A stretch of 64,000 nucleotides of DNA. It comes from Liopterus haemorrhoidalis (taxonomy: Eukaryota > Arthropoda > Insecta > Coleoptera > Dytiscidae). The stretch lies in contig OZ020617.1 in assembly GCA_963971575.1 (NCBI GenBank), forward strand, positions 25,816,700-25,880,699. The letters are read 5' to 3'. Both the position numbers and the translations under genes were made by a program. Shown here one piece after another: positions 43,360-56,339 of the stretch (positions are counted from its first letter, which is position 1; each line of letters starts with the position of its first letter). A model generated the notes under the pieces. It was not told the origin of the DNA, made no database searches, and saw only the letters and a program-made list of their open reading frames with translations.

Positions 43360-44010
43360 TCAGCGTTTAAACAACGGGTCAAGGTCCAAATATGGGTCGC
43401 GTACGACGTTAAAAGGGTCGCCATGGATTTATTTTATTTACAATATATACAGGGTGCATCAAGATTGTGTACAGAAACTTGTATTCTCTATATCTCTTGA
43501 AACTAAAGAATCGAATGTAAATAATTTTTATTTACAAATGTTCAAAGTGTCTTCCATTTTGATTTAAACACTTTTGCATCTTTACTCAAGAGTAACTTAG
43601 TCAAGAGTCATAAAAGCTTTCTATAGATCGGAGCATAATATTAGAAAAAAGTAATAAAAAATATTTTACTTTCAAGTCGTATTTAAATGTACAACTTTGA
43701 AAGTTGTTTCTTTTAAAAAGCACTATGCAAAGTTACCCAGCACGACGTACGTTCTCATTTAAAAAAAAAGATCTTCTTGATATCCTGTACTTCTGATTTG
43801 TTCCGGATAATTTCAATACCACCGTTCGATTCTTTGATTAATCTCAAAATTGTTTTCCCAATTTACTCATACATCGCGTTTTGAAGAAAAATCGTATTCC
43901 GTCTATCTTGGTACACCCTGTCAGTATAACCTTCGTGTAGCTTAATAGTTGGTGAAATATTTTTATGAGTCGCAAGGCAAAAAGTTTATGAAGCTCTGAT
44001 CTAGGTGTTT
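43360..44010. mobile_element. Degenerate hAT-type element split by another element
   Basis: The left part has ACGGGTCAAGGTCC, TGGGTCGCGTACG and AAAGGGTCGCCATGG. The right part has ATGAGTCGCAAGGC and AAAAAGTTTATGAAGCTCTG. GGTCGC-rich inner text followed by a decayed AACCACTG-like end is typical of CAGTGGTT-type hAT MITEs. The left terminus is unclear. Confidence 0.45.
43450..43920. mobile_element. MITE with CAGGGTGYAYCAAGAT termini
   Basis: 471 bp. Left CAGGGTGCATCAAGAT, right in reverse complement CAGGGTGTACCAAGAT (14 of 16). Related to 49780-49979 through CACTATNCAAAGNTAC, CGANNTACGT and a CACCNTTCNANNCTTTG block. TSD not clear; superfamily unassigned. Confidence 0.7.
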
Positions 44011-47000
44011 GTTTTTTTATTTAACTATCTGTTAAATTATCTTTTTTGTATGCTATTATTCTAGGTCATGTATGCAGTTTACACTTGAAAATTGCTTTAT
44101 AATAATTAGATGACTGAACTTATAAGATTTCTTATTTAAAATATGGAAAAATATTTTGCAGGAATCCATGTAGGTGATCCATCTTTAAGTTGTCCAATTT
44201 AATATGTAGTCACATACATATTTTCTTATCCATATCCATAATAAAAGTAAAACAAAATAAAACCATGAATATAAAACGCATTAAAAATTTAGTTTTTCAT
44301 AAAAACAAAGCGCAAATCTCACGAACAGGTAAATTCTGGAGCAAAAAACACTATAAGAAACTTAATCATAAACAGGTTCAGGTAGTAAAGTAACAAACAG
44401 TAATAACAAAAGTTAAGGTGTATAAATAAATGAAACTGGAAGCATAAACTAAGCTTATAAATTTTTAAATTAAAGCAAAAGAAAATAAAGATTAAGAAGG
44501 TCTTAACTCGAATGTGTGAAGGAGGCGATGGAAGGGAAAGGTTAAGGAAGGTTGGAAAACAAAGAAAAAAAGAAAAACGTAATAGGTACGCTCCAGGCAC
44601 TCTGTATACAAGTGAACATGAATCTGATTTTTTCGGTCGGTAAATTAGATTTTCACAACTCTGTTGGGCTTAATTTGATTTCTGCTACACCTCAAATTAT
44701 TTCAAGATTGTCGGCCAAACAGAACCGTATTGTTGTCTATATATAATATAGACATATAGGCATTGTGTCAGACATTGTCTGACACAATGCAACAAATCCA
44801 TTTCTTGAAATGTTTGATAGGTAGAGTTGTCATAATTTTGTTGACCCAACGGTCATGTGGTCTTTGGGCCTCGGGGGAGGAGTGTAGTTTGTTGAATAAA
44901 AGTTATTTTTTTTTTTTATTTTTTCGGCGCACGGTATCTACGGTTATAAGGACTTTTCATTTATTTATTGAGATTAAAATAAAAATCATTATAAAAGAAT
45001 ACTTTGATGCACGAAAACAAATAAGTTCAATAGCATTTTTAAAAAATTAACCTTTCAAACATAAGACAGTAAATTTGATTCTCTCTGGAAGAAAAGGGAG
45101 TTGTCCACGAACTCTGTCGTCGCTTAAGACACCTGACAGCACGTAGTATTCATTATAATGAGTGTATTCTGGAACAGTTTTAAACTAGTTTTAATATCTT
45201 ACTAGTTTAAAGAACTTCATAGTAATATTATGTATTTTTATATTTAAAATTTTGTTCGCAATATTTAACTGAATTTCAACCTGGATACGATCAATTCTGC
45301 ATACGAACATTTCTTACATATAATTGAGATAGTTGTAGGCCGAATAAGAAACAGTCATGGCGTCTGGTATTTTATTTGCTGCATACCTGTGTGTATGTCA
45401 CTCTATACGTATTGCTGAATTTCGTTGTCACTAATTTCTGCCGTGTACTTCAACAATGGAATATCAATTTCCAATATAGGCTAAACAACTGACATAGATT
45501 GAGGTTATGTTTTAGTTTGTTTTTGTAGTGCTGTTCGTGCTCTGCAGCTTCCTTCTAATTCTAAGTACAGTACCTAACCTTTTGGGTTATCCAGTATTTG
45601 GCATTTTTATGACGTGTTGAAACTATCGCAACTGAGTTTGATGTACCATGGTTTCAATACTGGCAATATCAGCATTAGACAATATTTCTATATTCGGCAC
45701 AAAATATTGTCATTTGATTCTTAAATGTCTTAAGATATTTTTGGTGGAATCTTTTTGGACGTTTAAATGCCACATATAAACACATTTTAATTCACTGTTA
45801 TAGAGTAGTATAGGATGTTTAGCTACCTTATATATCATTATTTATTTATTATTTATTTATTTTTTTTTTGAATCTATAAATCTCGAAAGTTCCGGGCAGA
45901 TATCCCTAGAGCAGCGAATGCCTTGTATGTGGCGGATATTCTTTCGCATAGTGGCCAAGAAACAGAGAACTTACTTTTTGTACCCTATGGGTCATTTATG
46001 AGTCGAAAACTTTCAATCTAAAAATACAAAAAACTGTGTAATAAATTTGGTAGTATTTTTTAAAACACTTTAAATGATTTAATAACGCATAACTCCATAA
46101 ATTACATACTTGTGTATCATAGTACCAATGTACTTGTATTTGAGTTTAATTCGCGATTATTTTTTTGTTCATTGTTTTTATTTATTTATTTTTTTAATTG
46201 CCTTATATAGTGATATTAATTTACTTAATATATTTATTCTGGGCTTCATCGGCATATGCCGCCTACCTATTTTTATACTTAATAATAATAAAAATTATAC
46301 ATTTATACTATAATTCATAAATCGTATCTATTAAATTATTTCTTAATTTGTTTCTCTTTACTGTTAAACGTATTTTCACGTCATTTTCATATATACATTA
46401 TTGTAATAAAATTTGTACTTTTTGTTTTGCGCAAAACAAATATTTTAATAGGACGAAGGAAGAAGAAAATCTTTGTCCATAGAATTGTTAACGAATATTC
46501 GACTTTTAAGAAAGAAATTTACATTTCTTTCATACTTTTCTTCAATATTTCGATTTTAAACTTTTTCCGTTTCTGTAGAATTAATTCAAGTTTCAATTCA
46601 GCATGATTTGATTCGAGAATGCACGCATAGTAAACAGAATATTAAAAGTTTTCCTTTCGTTTATACGAAACCCTAAAAGAGAGTTTAGATAAGATCAATA
46701 CTACGTTATATGGGATGACACAAATAGAACGACCCTTGCAACGTTTTTATTGAAATATATGAAAAAAGTAATAAGTGGAATGAAAACCGCAGAAGTTTTT
46801 ACATTTCGGAAATTTAGAACATTGGCTCACATTTACATATTTAGTAATAAGTTATGCAACACTCTTAATAGAAATAGGTTATTTATTTATTTTTATATAT
46901 CACATTCAAGCCGAACAAGCAAATAAAAAAAATATTTTTTTTTACGAGGAAATATTACACATATACTAATTAAATCTTCATGTATTATATTTTAACAACT

Positions 47001-47204
47001 TGATATTCTATTTTTAAATTAAATCTAATTATATTTGATATTTTACTGCACTTACATACACGTATATTCAGTATGAGTTGAAATGGAGATGAAATAAAAT
47101 TTTGTTGAAGAACGCTTATTATATGAAATGATGAAGTATGTTTGATCGCTTAAAACCTTGTATTAGTTAGAATATACTTTTCAACAACAATAATAATATG
47201 TTAA
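44011..47204. other. Unassigned AT-rich stretch with a 31-bp palindrome
   Basis: No gene recognised. It includes the palindrome at 44760-44790 and a T-rich tail with moderately GC-rich text near 45860-46000 that may be the 3' end of a - strand retroposon. Confidence 0.35.
44760..44790. repeat. Near-perfect palindrome, 15-bp arms
   Basis: GCATTGTGTCAGACA, a single T, then TGTCTGACACAATGC. The single-base spacer makes a cruciform-prone site. No transposon ends were recognised around it. Confidence 0.8.
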
Positions 47205-47345
47205 TAGGTGACGTTTCGACAGGTTCTATTATCCCTAGACAAACAGGTACTCATTTATAAGCATTAACTACTTGAGGCTGAGGCAACCCCTGAGCTAAGT
47301 GCACAGTATAGAAAAATGGTGTCCAGGATTTGAACCCCGGAGATA
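47205..47345 (-). repeat. SINE family C, truncated copy
   Basis: The - strand begins at the B-box region CCGGGGTTCAAATCCTGG, followed by TATACTGTGCACTTAGCTCA, TCAAGTAGTTAATGCTTATA and GATAATAGAACCTGTCGAAA. The A-box end is missing. Confidence 0.65.
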
Positions 47346-49547
47346 GGGTAGTTCCATATAATATACTTTTTAGTGTCACAATTTAATCAAAGTAATTTAA
47401 AAATATCTGGATTCTTGGGTCTTGGGTTCGTATACTGACTAGGCAATGAATGTTTGTATTTCGTTGTCATGTCATCTTCATTAAATTGGACAAAACGAAA
47501 TTAAAAGTTCATTATGTGTATATTAATTTATTAGTGTTCCCAAGTCGGGTTTGGGTCACCATTGGGTCACCAGTAGCTGTACTGTAATAATAATCAATAC
47601 GGCTTAGAGATGCTACTATTTATGGCAGTGGTTTCCAACCTTTCTGTACCTCCGCCCCTCCTTTTTTATGAAAAATGATGACTAAAGTAAATTTCAAATT
47701 AGTTACATTAACACTTTTCGAATTTTATTAATACACACCTTCGTCATTATTCCCGTTAAAAGCATATTCTCAAACCACAAAAAGGAAGGCCAAGGGACAC
47801 ATGTATGATAAAAATTTATATTTTATAATTTCCCAGGCGTGAACTTATCACCTAACCATAAACATATCACGAGCAGTTTATATCCTGTGATCCTCTCTCC
47901 TAACACGTCAACTCGATAAAGGTAAGTTCAGTGCTCCATAATGGAAGCAAGTAGAAATTTATACGCCATGATAAGAGCCATTGTTGGTCAGATGTACTCC
48001 GGTTCTAGGTCATGTGTGTGAAGTCCTTGTGTTTATGAGCTGTTTGTGATTCACAACACATCTGATTCACGTATTTACATTTATAACTTGTAACTACAAG
48101 GCGTTTGCTTGCCTTTGTTGAACATAAAATGTCCGAAGGATTTACCTATTTTATGTATTTCTGGAAACAGTACAGAAGTTTTAGTTTAAATGGGATTACA
48201 AGGTACTAGCATGCGGGTTATGGCATGGCATTAATGCACAAGTTAATAGCTTGGTTCTTTTATTTGTTTATATAACATGTTCTTGGGAATTACAAGAACA
48301 ACAACAATAAAGATTCGTACTAGTTATGCTGTAACAATTGTATATATGTATATTCTTTACTTAATCAGTTAGATTTGTCGAGTATTATTTTAGTCTACCG
48401 GTTTTACAACGTTTTTGGACGACCACCAGTCGATCATTTCAGTTCCTTGGTGTCACATTTCGTTCCAACGTAGTTTGATTAAATCCTTTTATCATTATGT
48501 TCTTTGTTCTTAATTTTTTCCACCTGACCGTTGGCATCCACATCCACCTGTTTAGTCGAGTGTCGATTTCACTGACAGTGTTGAAGAAGAAGGAGATTTT
48601 TTAAGCATTTATCTTCAAATAAGAAAATCTTTTGCTGTTTATGTTCAGAGCTGAATCTCAAGTTATTTCAGTTTGTTTATGAATAAATAAATACTTTTCG
48701 CTCAAACGTTTTGCGATTTTTTCAAAATATCTTCAATGTTGACTATTTGATCAATTTTTCCGACCCTTTGTCCAATAAACGTGTAGGTACATCCTATATA
48801 TTAGGTCTTTATTCGAATACTGGAATATTGCAATGAATATAGTATTAAATTAATTCAACAAATGTTGACAGTTTGATAATGTGACCTTTGCATGTGTATA
48901 AACAAACTGGATCGCACCCAGATCACGTGGCCGTAAAACAAGCGAGCCACTTGTCCACACCCTTCTCATATTTTTTTCTATGATTTAGTGTTTTCGTATC
49001 ATTCAGAGTAGTCTGACAGTTTTGATAGCGTGTTTATATTTTGTGATACATCCGTGCCTTGAAATAGGATGGTACCGTCCTTATAAATTTAAGCACAAAA
49101 TGGATATGATAAGTGAAGGAAAAATATAAGATGACATATATAGTTCGCTACAGAAAAAATATTGCTGAAAAGTTGTCTTAAAATTATACGAGAGAACGCA
49201 GCTATATTTCACAACAGAATAAAATTTTGTTGAGGGGAAAAAGTCCACGATGAAACAATATCAAAGAATTAAAACAATCGAACTTATATTACTTATCACA
49301 CAAAGTGGACAAAAATTATAAGATAATTGTAAATATTCTAAATTTGGATGCAAAATATCCATAATTATCTAGAATTGGATGGAGGGGTTAGAAGAAGTTT
49401 CAAATAATGTTTCCAGATATATTTATATATAATCAACAAAATTACTATCGTTAATAAGTAAAATTGAATAAATTAAATATATATATATATATATAAAGTT
49501 TTAATTACTGGTTTTAGTAAATTAACGAATATACAAGATAGTGTTTG

Positions 49548-49580
<33 letters not shown>

Positions 49581-49779
49581 TAATTCGGAATTATTTGATG
49601 ATACCTTGTATAGCTTTAGAGCACTGGTTTAGTTATTTATATTTTTAATTTGAGTTCATCATCATCATCATTATGTGGATCAATGGTATAGTTGGATATT
49701 TACTTTACTTATTTGGTATGGAAGACTATGAACATTTGTAAATAAAAATATATTATTTTTAAGTCATTATAGAGTCTAT
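47346..49779. other. Mostly unassigned; one hAT-like terminus and (AT)n microsatellites
   Basis: CAGTGGTTTCCAACCTTTCT at 47625 matches the CAGTGGTT-type hAT left end, without a partner. (AT)n runs lie at about 49479-49495 and 49553-49582. Otherwise no gene recognised. Confidence 0.4.
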
Positions 49780-49979
49780 AATTTTATAAAAATTTTTGGA
49801 AGCAGATATTAAATAAATGTTTTAAGTAATAGTCGTTTATTTTCAAAAACACTATCCAAAGATACGCAACTCGATATACGTTACCGAGTACTTTCGCTTT
49901 GTTTCGGGAATTTTCTGCACCACCATTCAAAACTTTGGGTAGAGAAAAAAGCGGAGGACGGGTGGTCTCGTACACCCTG
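49780..49979. mobile_element. Fragment of the CAGGGTG-terminus MITE family
   Basis: The right end TCTCGTACACCCTG matches the right end of 43450-43920, and the inner 49850-49950 block aligns with 43720-43840. The left terminus is missing. Confidence 0.55.
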
Positions 49980-50987
49980 CATAATAAATAGAAATACTAT
50001 TTACAGTTTATATCTTATTTCAGAATTTCTCTGGTGAGATTTCTTATGTCATATCGAATTTATTTCGTATTACAATGAAATTTATTTGAAAATGATTCTC
50101 AATATTATATATATTTTTTTTTTCTTTTCTCGGCATGGTACCCTCTAATTTAACTTTGCCTAGGGCCTCATGAAGAAATAACTGTATTGGAATTTTTGAC
50201 ATATAAGTGGAATATATTTAAAAAAAGCTGACTATACTTACGAGACTTTACCACATGACGAAACACTTCAAATATGCTGAATAAAAATATCGGATTTTAT
50301 ATGAAAAATCAACATACCCTGAAGAATAAATGATAATTGGAAAGATTTTATTTGAAATCAGCAGCAGAAACATGGCTTCAAATAAAGGAATAATATATTT
50401 ACTTTTATCCTGGAGAGAAAGCAAATAAAGGAAAATTCGTCTAGAGTCACTTTTGTTAGAGCTCGTAACAATTCAATTCTCTGGAAACGTCTTTGCAGTC
50501 GCCTGCATTTGTAACAAAACGCAAGGTTTTCGTGATGACCGGCACGACGGACTCTCATTTCACACTTCAACTAGTTGTCTCTAGCCGACTTCACTATTGC
50601 TATATCTATACGTGCCCAGTGTCGTACGTAACAAATTTGTTTAAAACTGAGAAAACAACAAAATTAATTGTATTTATTTAATAATTCGATTAGTATTTAC
50701 ATCTGAAACATGGATAAAAACAATGTGAGATCGACAACACTAAACAATTTTTTAAAAACAAACATAATCCTATTCAAATTTATGATGAATTAAGACGACT
50801 ACAGTGGATAGGGCATTTGAAGGGGATAGAATGATAGATTGGTAAATATGAAAGGGAAATTGAACACCCGTAGAGTAGTGGAAAGACATTATATTAAATG
50901 GAAATAGAAGTGGAATCTCACCTCGTATTTATACATTGTTTAAATACGACTATATATATATATGCGTAATTAAATATTTAATTAACA
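49980..50987. other. Unassigned stretch
   Basis: No gene recognised. 50440-50600 is GC-richer and includes GAGCTCGTAACAATTCAATT, sharing the GAGCTCGTAACAA motif with 16218-16231; possibly an LTR fragment family. Confidence 0.35.
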
Positions 50988-50995
50988 GTTATGAC

Positions 50996-51164
50996 TAGAG
51001 TGCGATTAAGTTAGGTTACAATACATTTTAATCCTACTTAATCGGAAGAACTCATTATTCTTTTTAATTTACTACGTTTTAATTCTATTAAACTAAAAAG
51101 AACAATAGATTTTTTCAGTTAAGTAGGATGAAAACGTATTGTGACCTAACTTAATCGAACTCTA
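50996..51164. mobile_element. MITE, 169 bp, with near-full-length inverted arms
   Basis: The arms of about 47 bp start TAGAGTGCGATTAAGTTAGG on the left and TAGAGTTCGATTAAGTTAGG on the right (reverse complement) and continue through ...ATCCTACTTAA. A perfect 8-bp TSD, GTTATGAC, lies at 50988-50995 and 51165-51172. The 8-bp TSD suggests hAT. The RNA would fold into a long hairpin. Confidence 0.88.
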
Positions 51165-51359
51165 GTTATGACCATCAATTTCTAATCTTTGTAATTAGTA
51201 TTGAATATAGAACGATTATTTCTTCCATTATAATTATTTATCTTAAATTATCATTGGCATCAAATTATATATCATCAGATATATAAATTATATATCTGGG
51301 TTCAATCTTACGCAGGAGTGGTGAAATTGAAGCTGACATGAACATGTAACATGGAACAT

Positions 51360-51800
51360 GGAACAATGTCCAGGTTAGTTGGATGAAGTGAATAAGAATT
51401 TAACGAGTGCACAGTGACAAGAAACAGGCAGTGAAACTGATAGGCAAAGTATATAAAACAGCTGTAAGATCAGTCTAGCTTTATGGGTCGGAATGCTGGC
51501 CAGTAAAGAAAAAGGGAGAAAATAAACACTATATGCAGAAATGAAAGTGCATCAAGTGCACTTTGATCGAATCAGAAATGAGTATATTCGCAGAACATTT
51601 CAAGTAACATCAATTACAGTACGTTATATATCATGAGATGAAGATCACTTGGTTAGAAAAGCTCACAACATAGAAAACAAGTAGGATCTGGGCATCGAAA
51701 AGCAATATTTATTACGACGATCTAGAAAGATTTGGAAACTCTAAATTTAAATGTCATTGCTGTGCATCGAACATTGCATGCGACCGAAGAATGTGTTGGC
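51360..51800 (+). pseudogene. RTE/BovB-like LINE, C-terminal remnant
   Basis: The shifting + frames read KKQAVKLIGKVYKTAVRSV, a stop, LYGSECWPVKKKGENKHYM and a later ESEMSIFAEHFK segment. These match the GKVYKTVVRPxxLYGAExW...RIRNEYIR block after the RT core. Farther on an EDL/RFG-like segment is barely readable. Multiple stops. A related but opposite-strand fragment lies at 52100-52560. Confidence 0.75.
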
Positions 51801-52099
51801 TTCGAACTAGAAAACTAGACCCCCAAATAACATGCTAAGCAGAAGAAATTAAGAAATTGAAATTATATGTGGCATATTACGATAATCTGTAGCTCCTCAC
51901 ATATTCTCTACTCAGAGCCAAGCAACTCAAGTAAATGTACGAGTACTTTAACTTGAGTACACCCAGACCTTACGTTGCGTCATAGGGGATGCGTTCATAA
52001 AAACATAAAGACACAAGCTGAAGTGACAAACAGAAAAGTAATTTGCCGTAATAAATCATTGAAATATAGAGATTAGGTGATCGTTACCAAATTTATAAA

Positions 52100-52560
52100 A
52101 AACAAAGTTTACCTAAAACCAAGGGCTATCGCTGTTTCTACAGCCTTTTTCTAGCATCATTTTAAATTGCCTGATTTATCATAGTGCCCAGGTATTTGAA
52201 ATAATAAACCCACTCAATAGTGTCGCCATTAATTAGTATTGTCATGACTGCGTCTACTAGCCATGAGATACTCGGTTTTTTCATTACTGATAATGTAATA
52301 CCCTAAAATTTTGTGGTATCTTGGGCTTTTCGTAGCACCATCTCTAGCACGAGGTTAAACAACAAAGGTGAGGTGACATCTTCTTGTTTGACACCAGTAT
52401 GAATTTCAAAAGACTGTGACAAAAGGTTTCTTACTTTCATTTTGCTTATAGATCCCGACATACACACCATTGTCATCAGTATTCCACGAGAAATATGTAC
52501 AACAAAATGTGAATTAACAAAATCAAAGTTCTTTGATTAATGACTTGACAAAAGTCATGA
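52100..52560 (-). pseudogene. RTE-like LINE, RT palm remnant
   Basis: On the - strand the frame reads MKVRNLLSQSFEIHTGVKQE, then DVTSPLLFNLVLEMVLRKAQ, the GVRQGDxLSPLLFNxxLE motif. After a stop come TILINGDTIEWVYYFKYLGT and MINQA, the thumb-proximal FxYLG motif. The YADD segment between them has decayed. It faces the + strand fragment at 51360-51800, so the two are separate copies or an inverted rearrangement. Confidence 0.8.
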
Positions 52561-53840
52561 ATTTTTAGCACACAATACCTTTCTGAACGTAATTTATGTA
52601 TGGTTTTATTTCATACACCATTGTATTTTTCACTGTATTTCTTCTGTATTTCTGTCCTTATCGAGGCAAGTATCACGGGTGTCTCCACCAATATCCTTTC
52701 TTGAGCTTACTGCATCTCGACGGCCGCTACTGGATAAATCATCGTACTTTTGTAAACATATTTTCCTTAACCCAATCAATGGAAACGAGTGACGTTGATG
52801 AATGTACGCTGTGATGTGCCAGTATGGATCAAAATGTTATTACGTTCCGAGTTATTGTGAAAAAGGGATTTCCAGTTTTTGAACGGATATATTTCTTTTT
52901 TAGGTAAATCCTTTTTTGAATTTTTATATTACAATTCGTGAATTTTGATGACCTTATAATGGTAGCTTCAGTTTATATACATTGTGTTTTTATATTACAT
53001 ATTTAAGGTAAATATATTTTATTTATAATTTTAAGAAATAAAATAAACAAATATAAAGATGTAAGAAGTTTGTTCTTCAATAAATTTTATTTTTCTCGAC
53101 CGTGATGATATTCTCTGTTACCCGAAAAAAAAAAAAAATAAATAAAAAAATTAATAATATAAGATGTTTGTTTTATAAGTGAACAATGTAGTACAAAAAA
53201 TGTATGTCAAGAAAACCGTCTTCGAATAAAGATATATGAACATCTTTTATTTAAGAAAAGGCCGCTTGGAAATTGGAAGAAATCTACAATAAAATCATCC
53301 GTGTTATTGAAGTTCCATAAGGTTATATATGGTATTGATTGTCACATTATGTTGTTATATTTCATTGTTGGATCATAAACTCAATATCGAGTATCACCTG
53401 CCATGAAAAATCTTTATTTTATCATTCCTAATATCTACTGGATACCTGTTATTAATTATAGTTATTAATTTTATTAAGTATAGCGAAAGTATAGCAGTGA
53501 ATTATTCCAAATCATTTAAATTTAAAAACTTCTTTTATAGTGATAATGTAAATTACTTCGGATTCTTTCATAAAGGCTGACGTCACAATATATTGCCTGT
53601 TACGTAAATACTAATAATTACTAATATAGTAAAGTAGACGCATTTTCTTTTTTTTTTTTTTTTGTTGCCGAATGTATACTAAGGCACTGAAAAACATCTT
53701 TTATCCATATTTGATAACCAAGAACACTATTTAAATTATTTCTTCACAGCGTTTTAGAATTTGTGAGGTTATGTATAATGACGTGCTTATGTAAATATAA
53801 TATTTAGACAAATTTCAACATATGGATGGTAGCGCGACTT
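52561..53840. other. Unassigned AT-rich stretch
   Basis: No gene or bounded repeat recognised; homopolymer runs near 53125 and 53650. Confidence 0.4.
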
Positions 53841-54330
53841 AAGTGGGTTTTACACGATTCAATTAATTGACAAAAAATTTGATCAATTTATTTTGAAAAT
53901 AGAACAAGTTCTATTTTTCGTCAATTTTTCATCAATTTTTTAGGGAATTCTAGGTATATTTTTATCTGTTAAGATATTGCCAACTGTTTAGTTGTAGCAT
54001 AACCTCGAAACATATTATTTGTGTTTCGGTTTCAAATCTAACATAACCTCAAACGTTCTAATTTATCATCATCTAGGTTATTTCTTTTGTTTTTGTTCAC
54101 AGCTCGTAATTTTGTAATCTCGTAAGATTTTTTCAATATTTTCATTTTGATAAATATGTCAACATGTTTTACAGTTGGTAATGTAAAAATTTGCAAAAAA
54201 ATAAATAAATAAATTGATGTGTGTAAAGTGATGTTTTTGTTCCCAAGGTTACCAATACATTTTTCAATTAATTAACAAAAAATTTGATCAATTTGTTGAT
54301 CAATTAATTGAACTGTGTGAAAGTTTACTT
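53841..54330. mobile_element. MITE, 490 bp, with CAATTAATTG-rich arms
   Basis: Left AAGTGGGTTTTACACGATTC then AATTAATTGAC; right in reverse complement AAGTAAACTTTCACACAGTT then CAATTAATTGAT. AAAAAATTTGATCAATTT repeats occur in both arms. The ends match at roughly three quarters of positions; TSD unclear. Confidence 0.6.
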
Positions 54331-55098
54331 AGGTACTCACACAACTGCCGTACATTTGAGTGAATACTATGCATATGTACATATCTTTGATTGCTCTGTA
54401 TCATCGACGTTATTAGCTTTATATATATAAAAACAAAAACCAACTGTATATCTATATTTGATTTATATCTCTATTTAGTACCCTTTATTAAATGTGCCAG
54501 TTTGTAACTAAATTGCAGTATTTAATTAAATAATTCATGCTAGTAGTGAATGCAATAAATGTAGAAAAGGTCGGGTAGAATCGTTTTCAACTCTAGTATT
54601 ACGAGCATACTGGGCGTTCGGCAACATCTGGTGCTCCAGTAATGTTGACTATGTGTCACTAACGTATATTGTCCGAGGCCAAGTGGCTTGACATCCAAAA
54701 TAATTACGCGACTAAACTAATATCATCAAATGAAATTACTTGCAGTGCACTGCACTGCTGTACTTTTACCCCGATAAATATCTCTGGCACTTATTACCCA
54801 AATTATTAATGAGGAAGTTTATAAGTTAATATTTACGAATAAGATTATTTTATAGTCATGAGCCCTTTTTCAAAATATAGCAACTATAAAATACAACAAT
54901 AATAGATCTAGCTTTAATATAGATCATAAACATAATCCCAATAATATAAACATCCAGCAAGATACAGAGAATTTAAACAATTGTTATAACCATATTATAA
55001 AATTTATTAAAAATAGTACCCATGCGGATCTCTAGTTAGCTCATATTATATAGTGAGGACGAACTTTTTTTTTTTTTAATGCTGCCGATCATTCTTCA
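54331..55098. other. Unassigned AT-rich stretch
   Basis: No gene recognised. Confidence 0.4.
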
Positions 55099-55106
55099 CT
55101 AACACC

Positions 55107-55206
55107 CAGGGCCGCCCCTAGCATTTGCGGGGCCTGGGGCAAAACAGGAGTTGCGGGGCCCCAAAACTGGAGTTGCGGGGCCCCAAAACTGGATTTGCGG
55201 GGCCCC

Positions 55207-55246
<40 letters not shown>

Positions 55247-55453
55247 AATAACGATATTTTCTTTAATATTATTAACTATTAACAAAGTACACATACTTAT
55301 ATTCAATGAAAATATATATTTTTTTCACCTATTTATAAAACTTGGAATAATATTTTTAATATATTTTATTACTTGACAGACGAAGCGCGGGGCCCTTACA
55401 GGCGCGGGGCCTGGGGCAGGTGCCCCACTTGCCCCCGCCTAGGGGCGGCCCTG
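55107..55453. mobile_element. hAT-type MITE with GC-rich tandem repeats
   Basis: 347 bp. 15-bp TIRs CAGGGCCGCCCCTAG at both ends and a perfect 8-bp TSD CTAACACC (55099-55106 and 55454-55461). Near the left end are three tandem units of GGAGTTGCGGGGCCCCAAAA; the interior has an (AT)n run at 55209-55244. The right part has GCGCGGGGCCTGGGGCAGG. No coding. Confidence 0.93.
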
Positions 55454-55461
55454 CTAACACC

Positions 55462-55971
55462 TTCCACACTGCACACCGATACTACAATTGACTGATTTTA
55501 ATGTAAATTTTAACTTTTTTAACATGTTAACTGTGACTGTACCCGACTGTTATAATACATATAAATATGAAAGTGACAATAATTTGAATAATACACACAT
55601 GTTAGATTGAGTAAGTAAGATTATTTCATTTAAATAAAATTATTAGTGATATTAGAATATATTGTAATTTTTGTTTGTTTCTTTCTTGTAAACTGTGTAC
55701 TGAAGAAGATAATTATATTATCGAAACCGGTCTATTTCAATCATTTGATTTTTTCATTTCAACAAGGCCTAATTCCTGAAAAAAAAAAATCCGAAATTAA
55801 TATTCTCAAGGTCGAAAACACAGAAAATATTAATTTGTTAAGTTGGCCATCCTTACCATCGCCATTGTATAAAATTTAAACTAAACCGATATTTCCAGTT
55901 TGGAATAATTTGTGTAAATTTACGTAAAGGTTTTTAAGCTGATACAGGTTTACCCTTACATAAGTTCTAAG
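55462..55971. other. Unassigned AT-rich stretch
   Basis: No gene recognised between the two hAT loci. Confidence 0.4.
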
Positions 55972-56339
55972 GATCATACCAGGGACGTAGCCAGGCAAAT
56001 AGCCGTGGCAAATGCCCCCCTCCCCACGATAGTTTACCTTATATAAATTATAATTTAGGTTGTTAGAAGAGTTTTCTTCACCTCCGGTGAAGAAAATTTA
56101 TAAATTTACCGGACTTTTATTATTTAATATACTACAAAAGACCTAGAACAGGGGTCGGCAACCTGCGGCTCCGGAGCCGCATGCGGCTCTTTTAGAAAAT
56201 TTTGTGGCTCTTTGAAAATTGGCTGGTTTTTATTTTAGTATAATCTATTTTTTAATTTTCAACTTTCTGCCTGTACTATACAGGTTTTGTATTTTTCAGA
56301 ATGTTTTACGGTGCAATTCACGCCCGGTAATTTCCCGAG

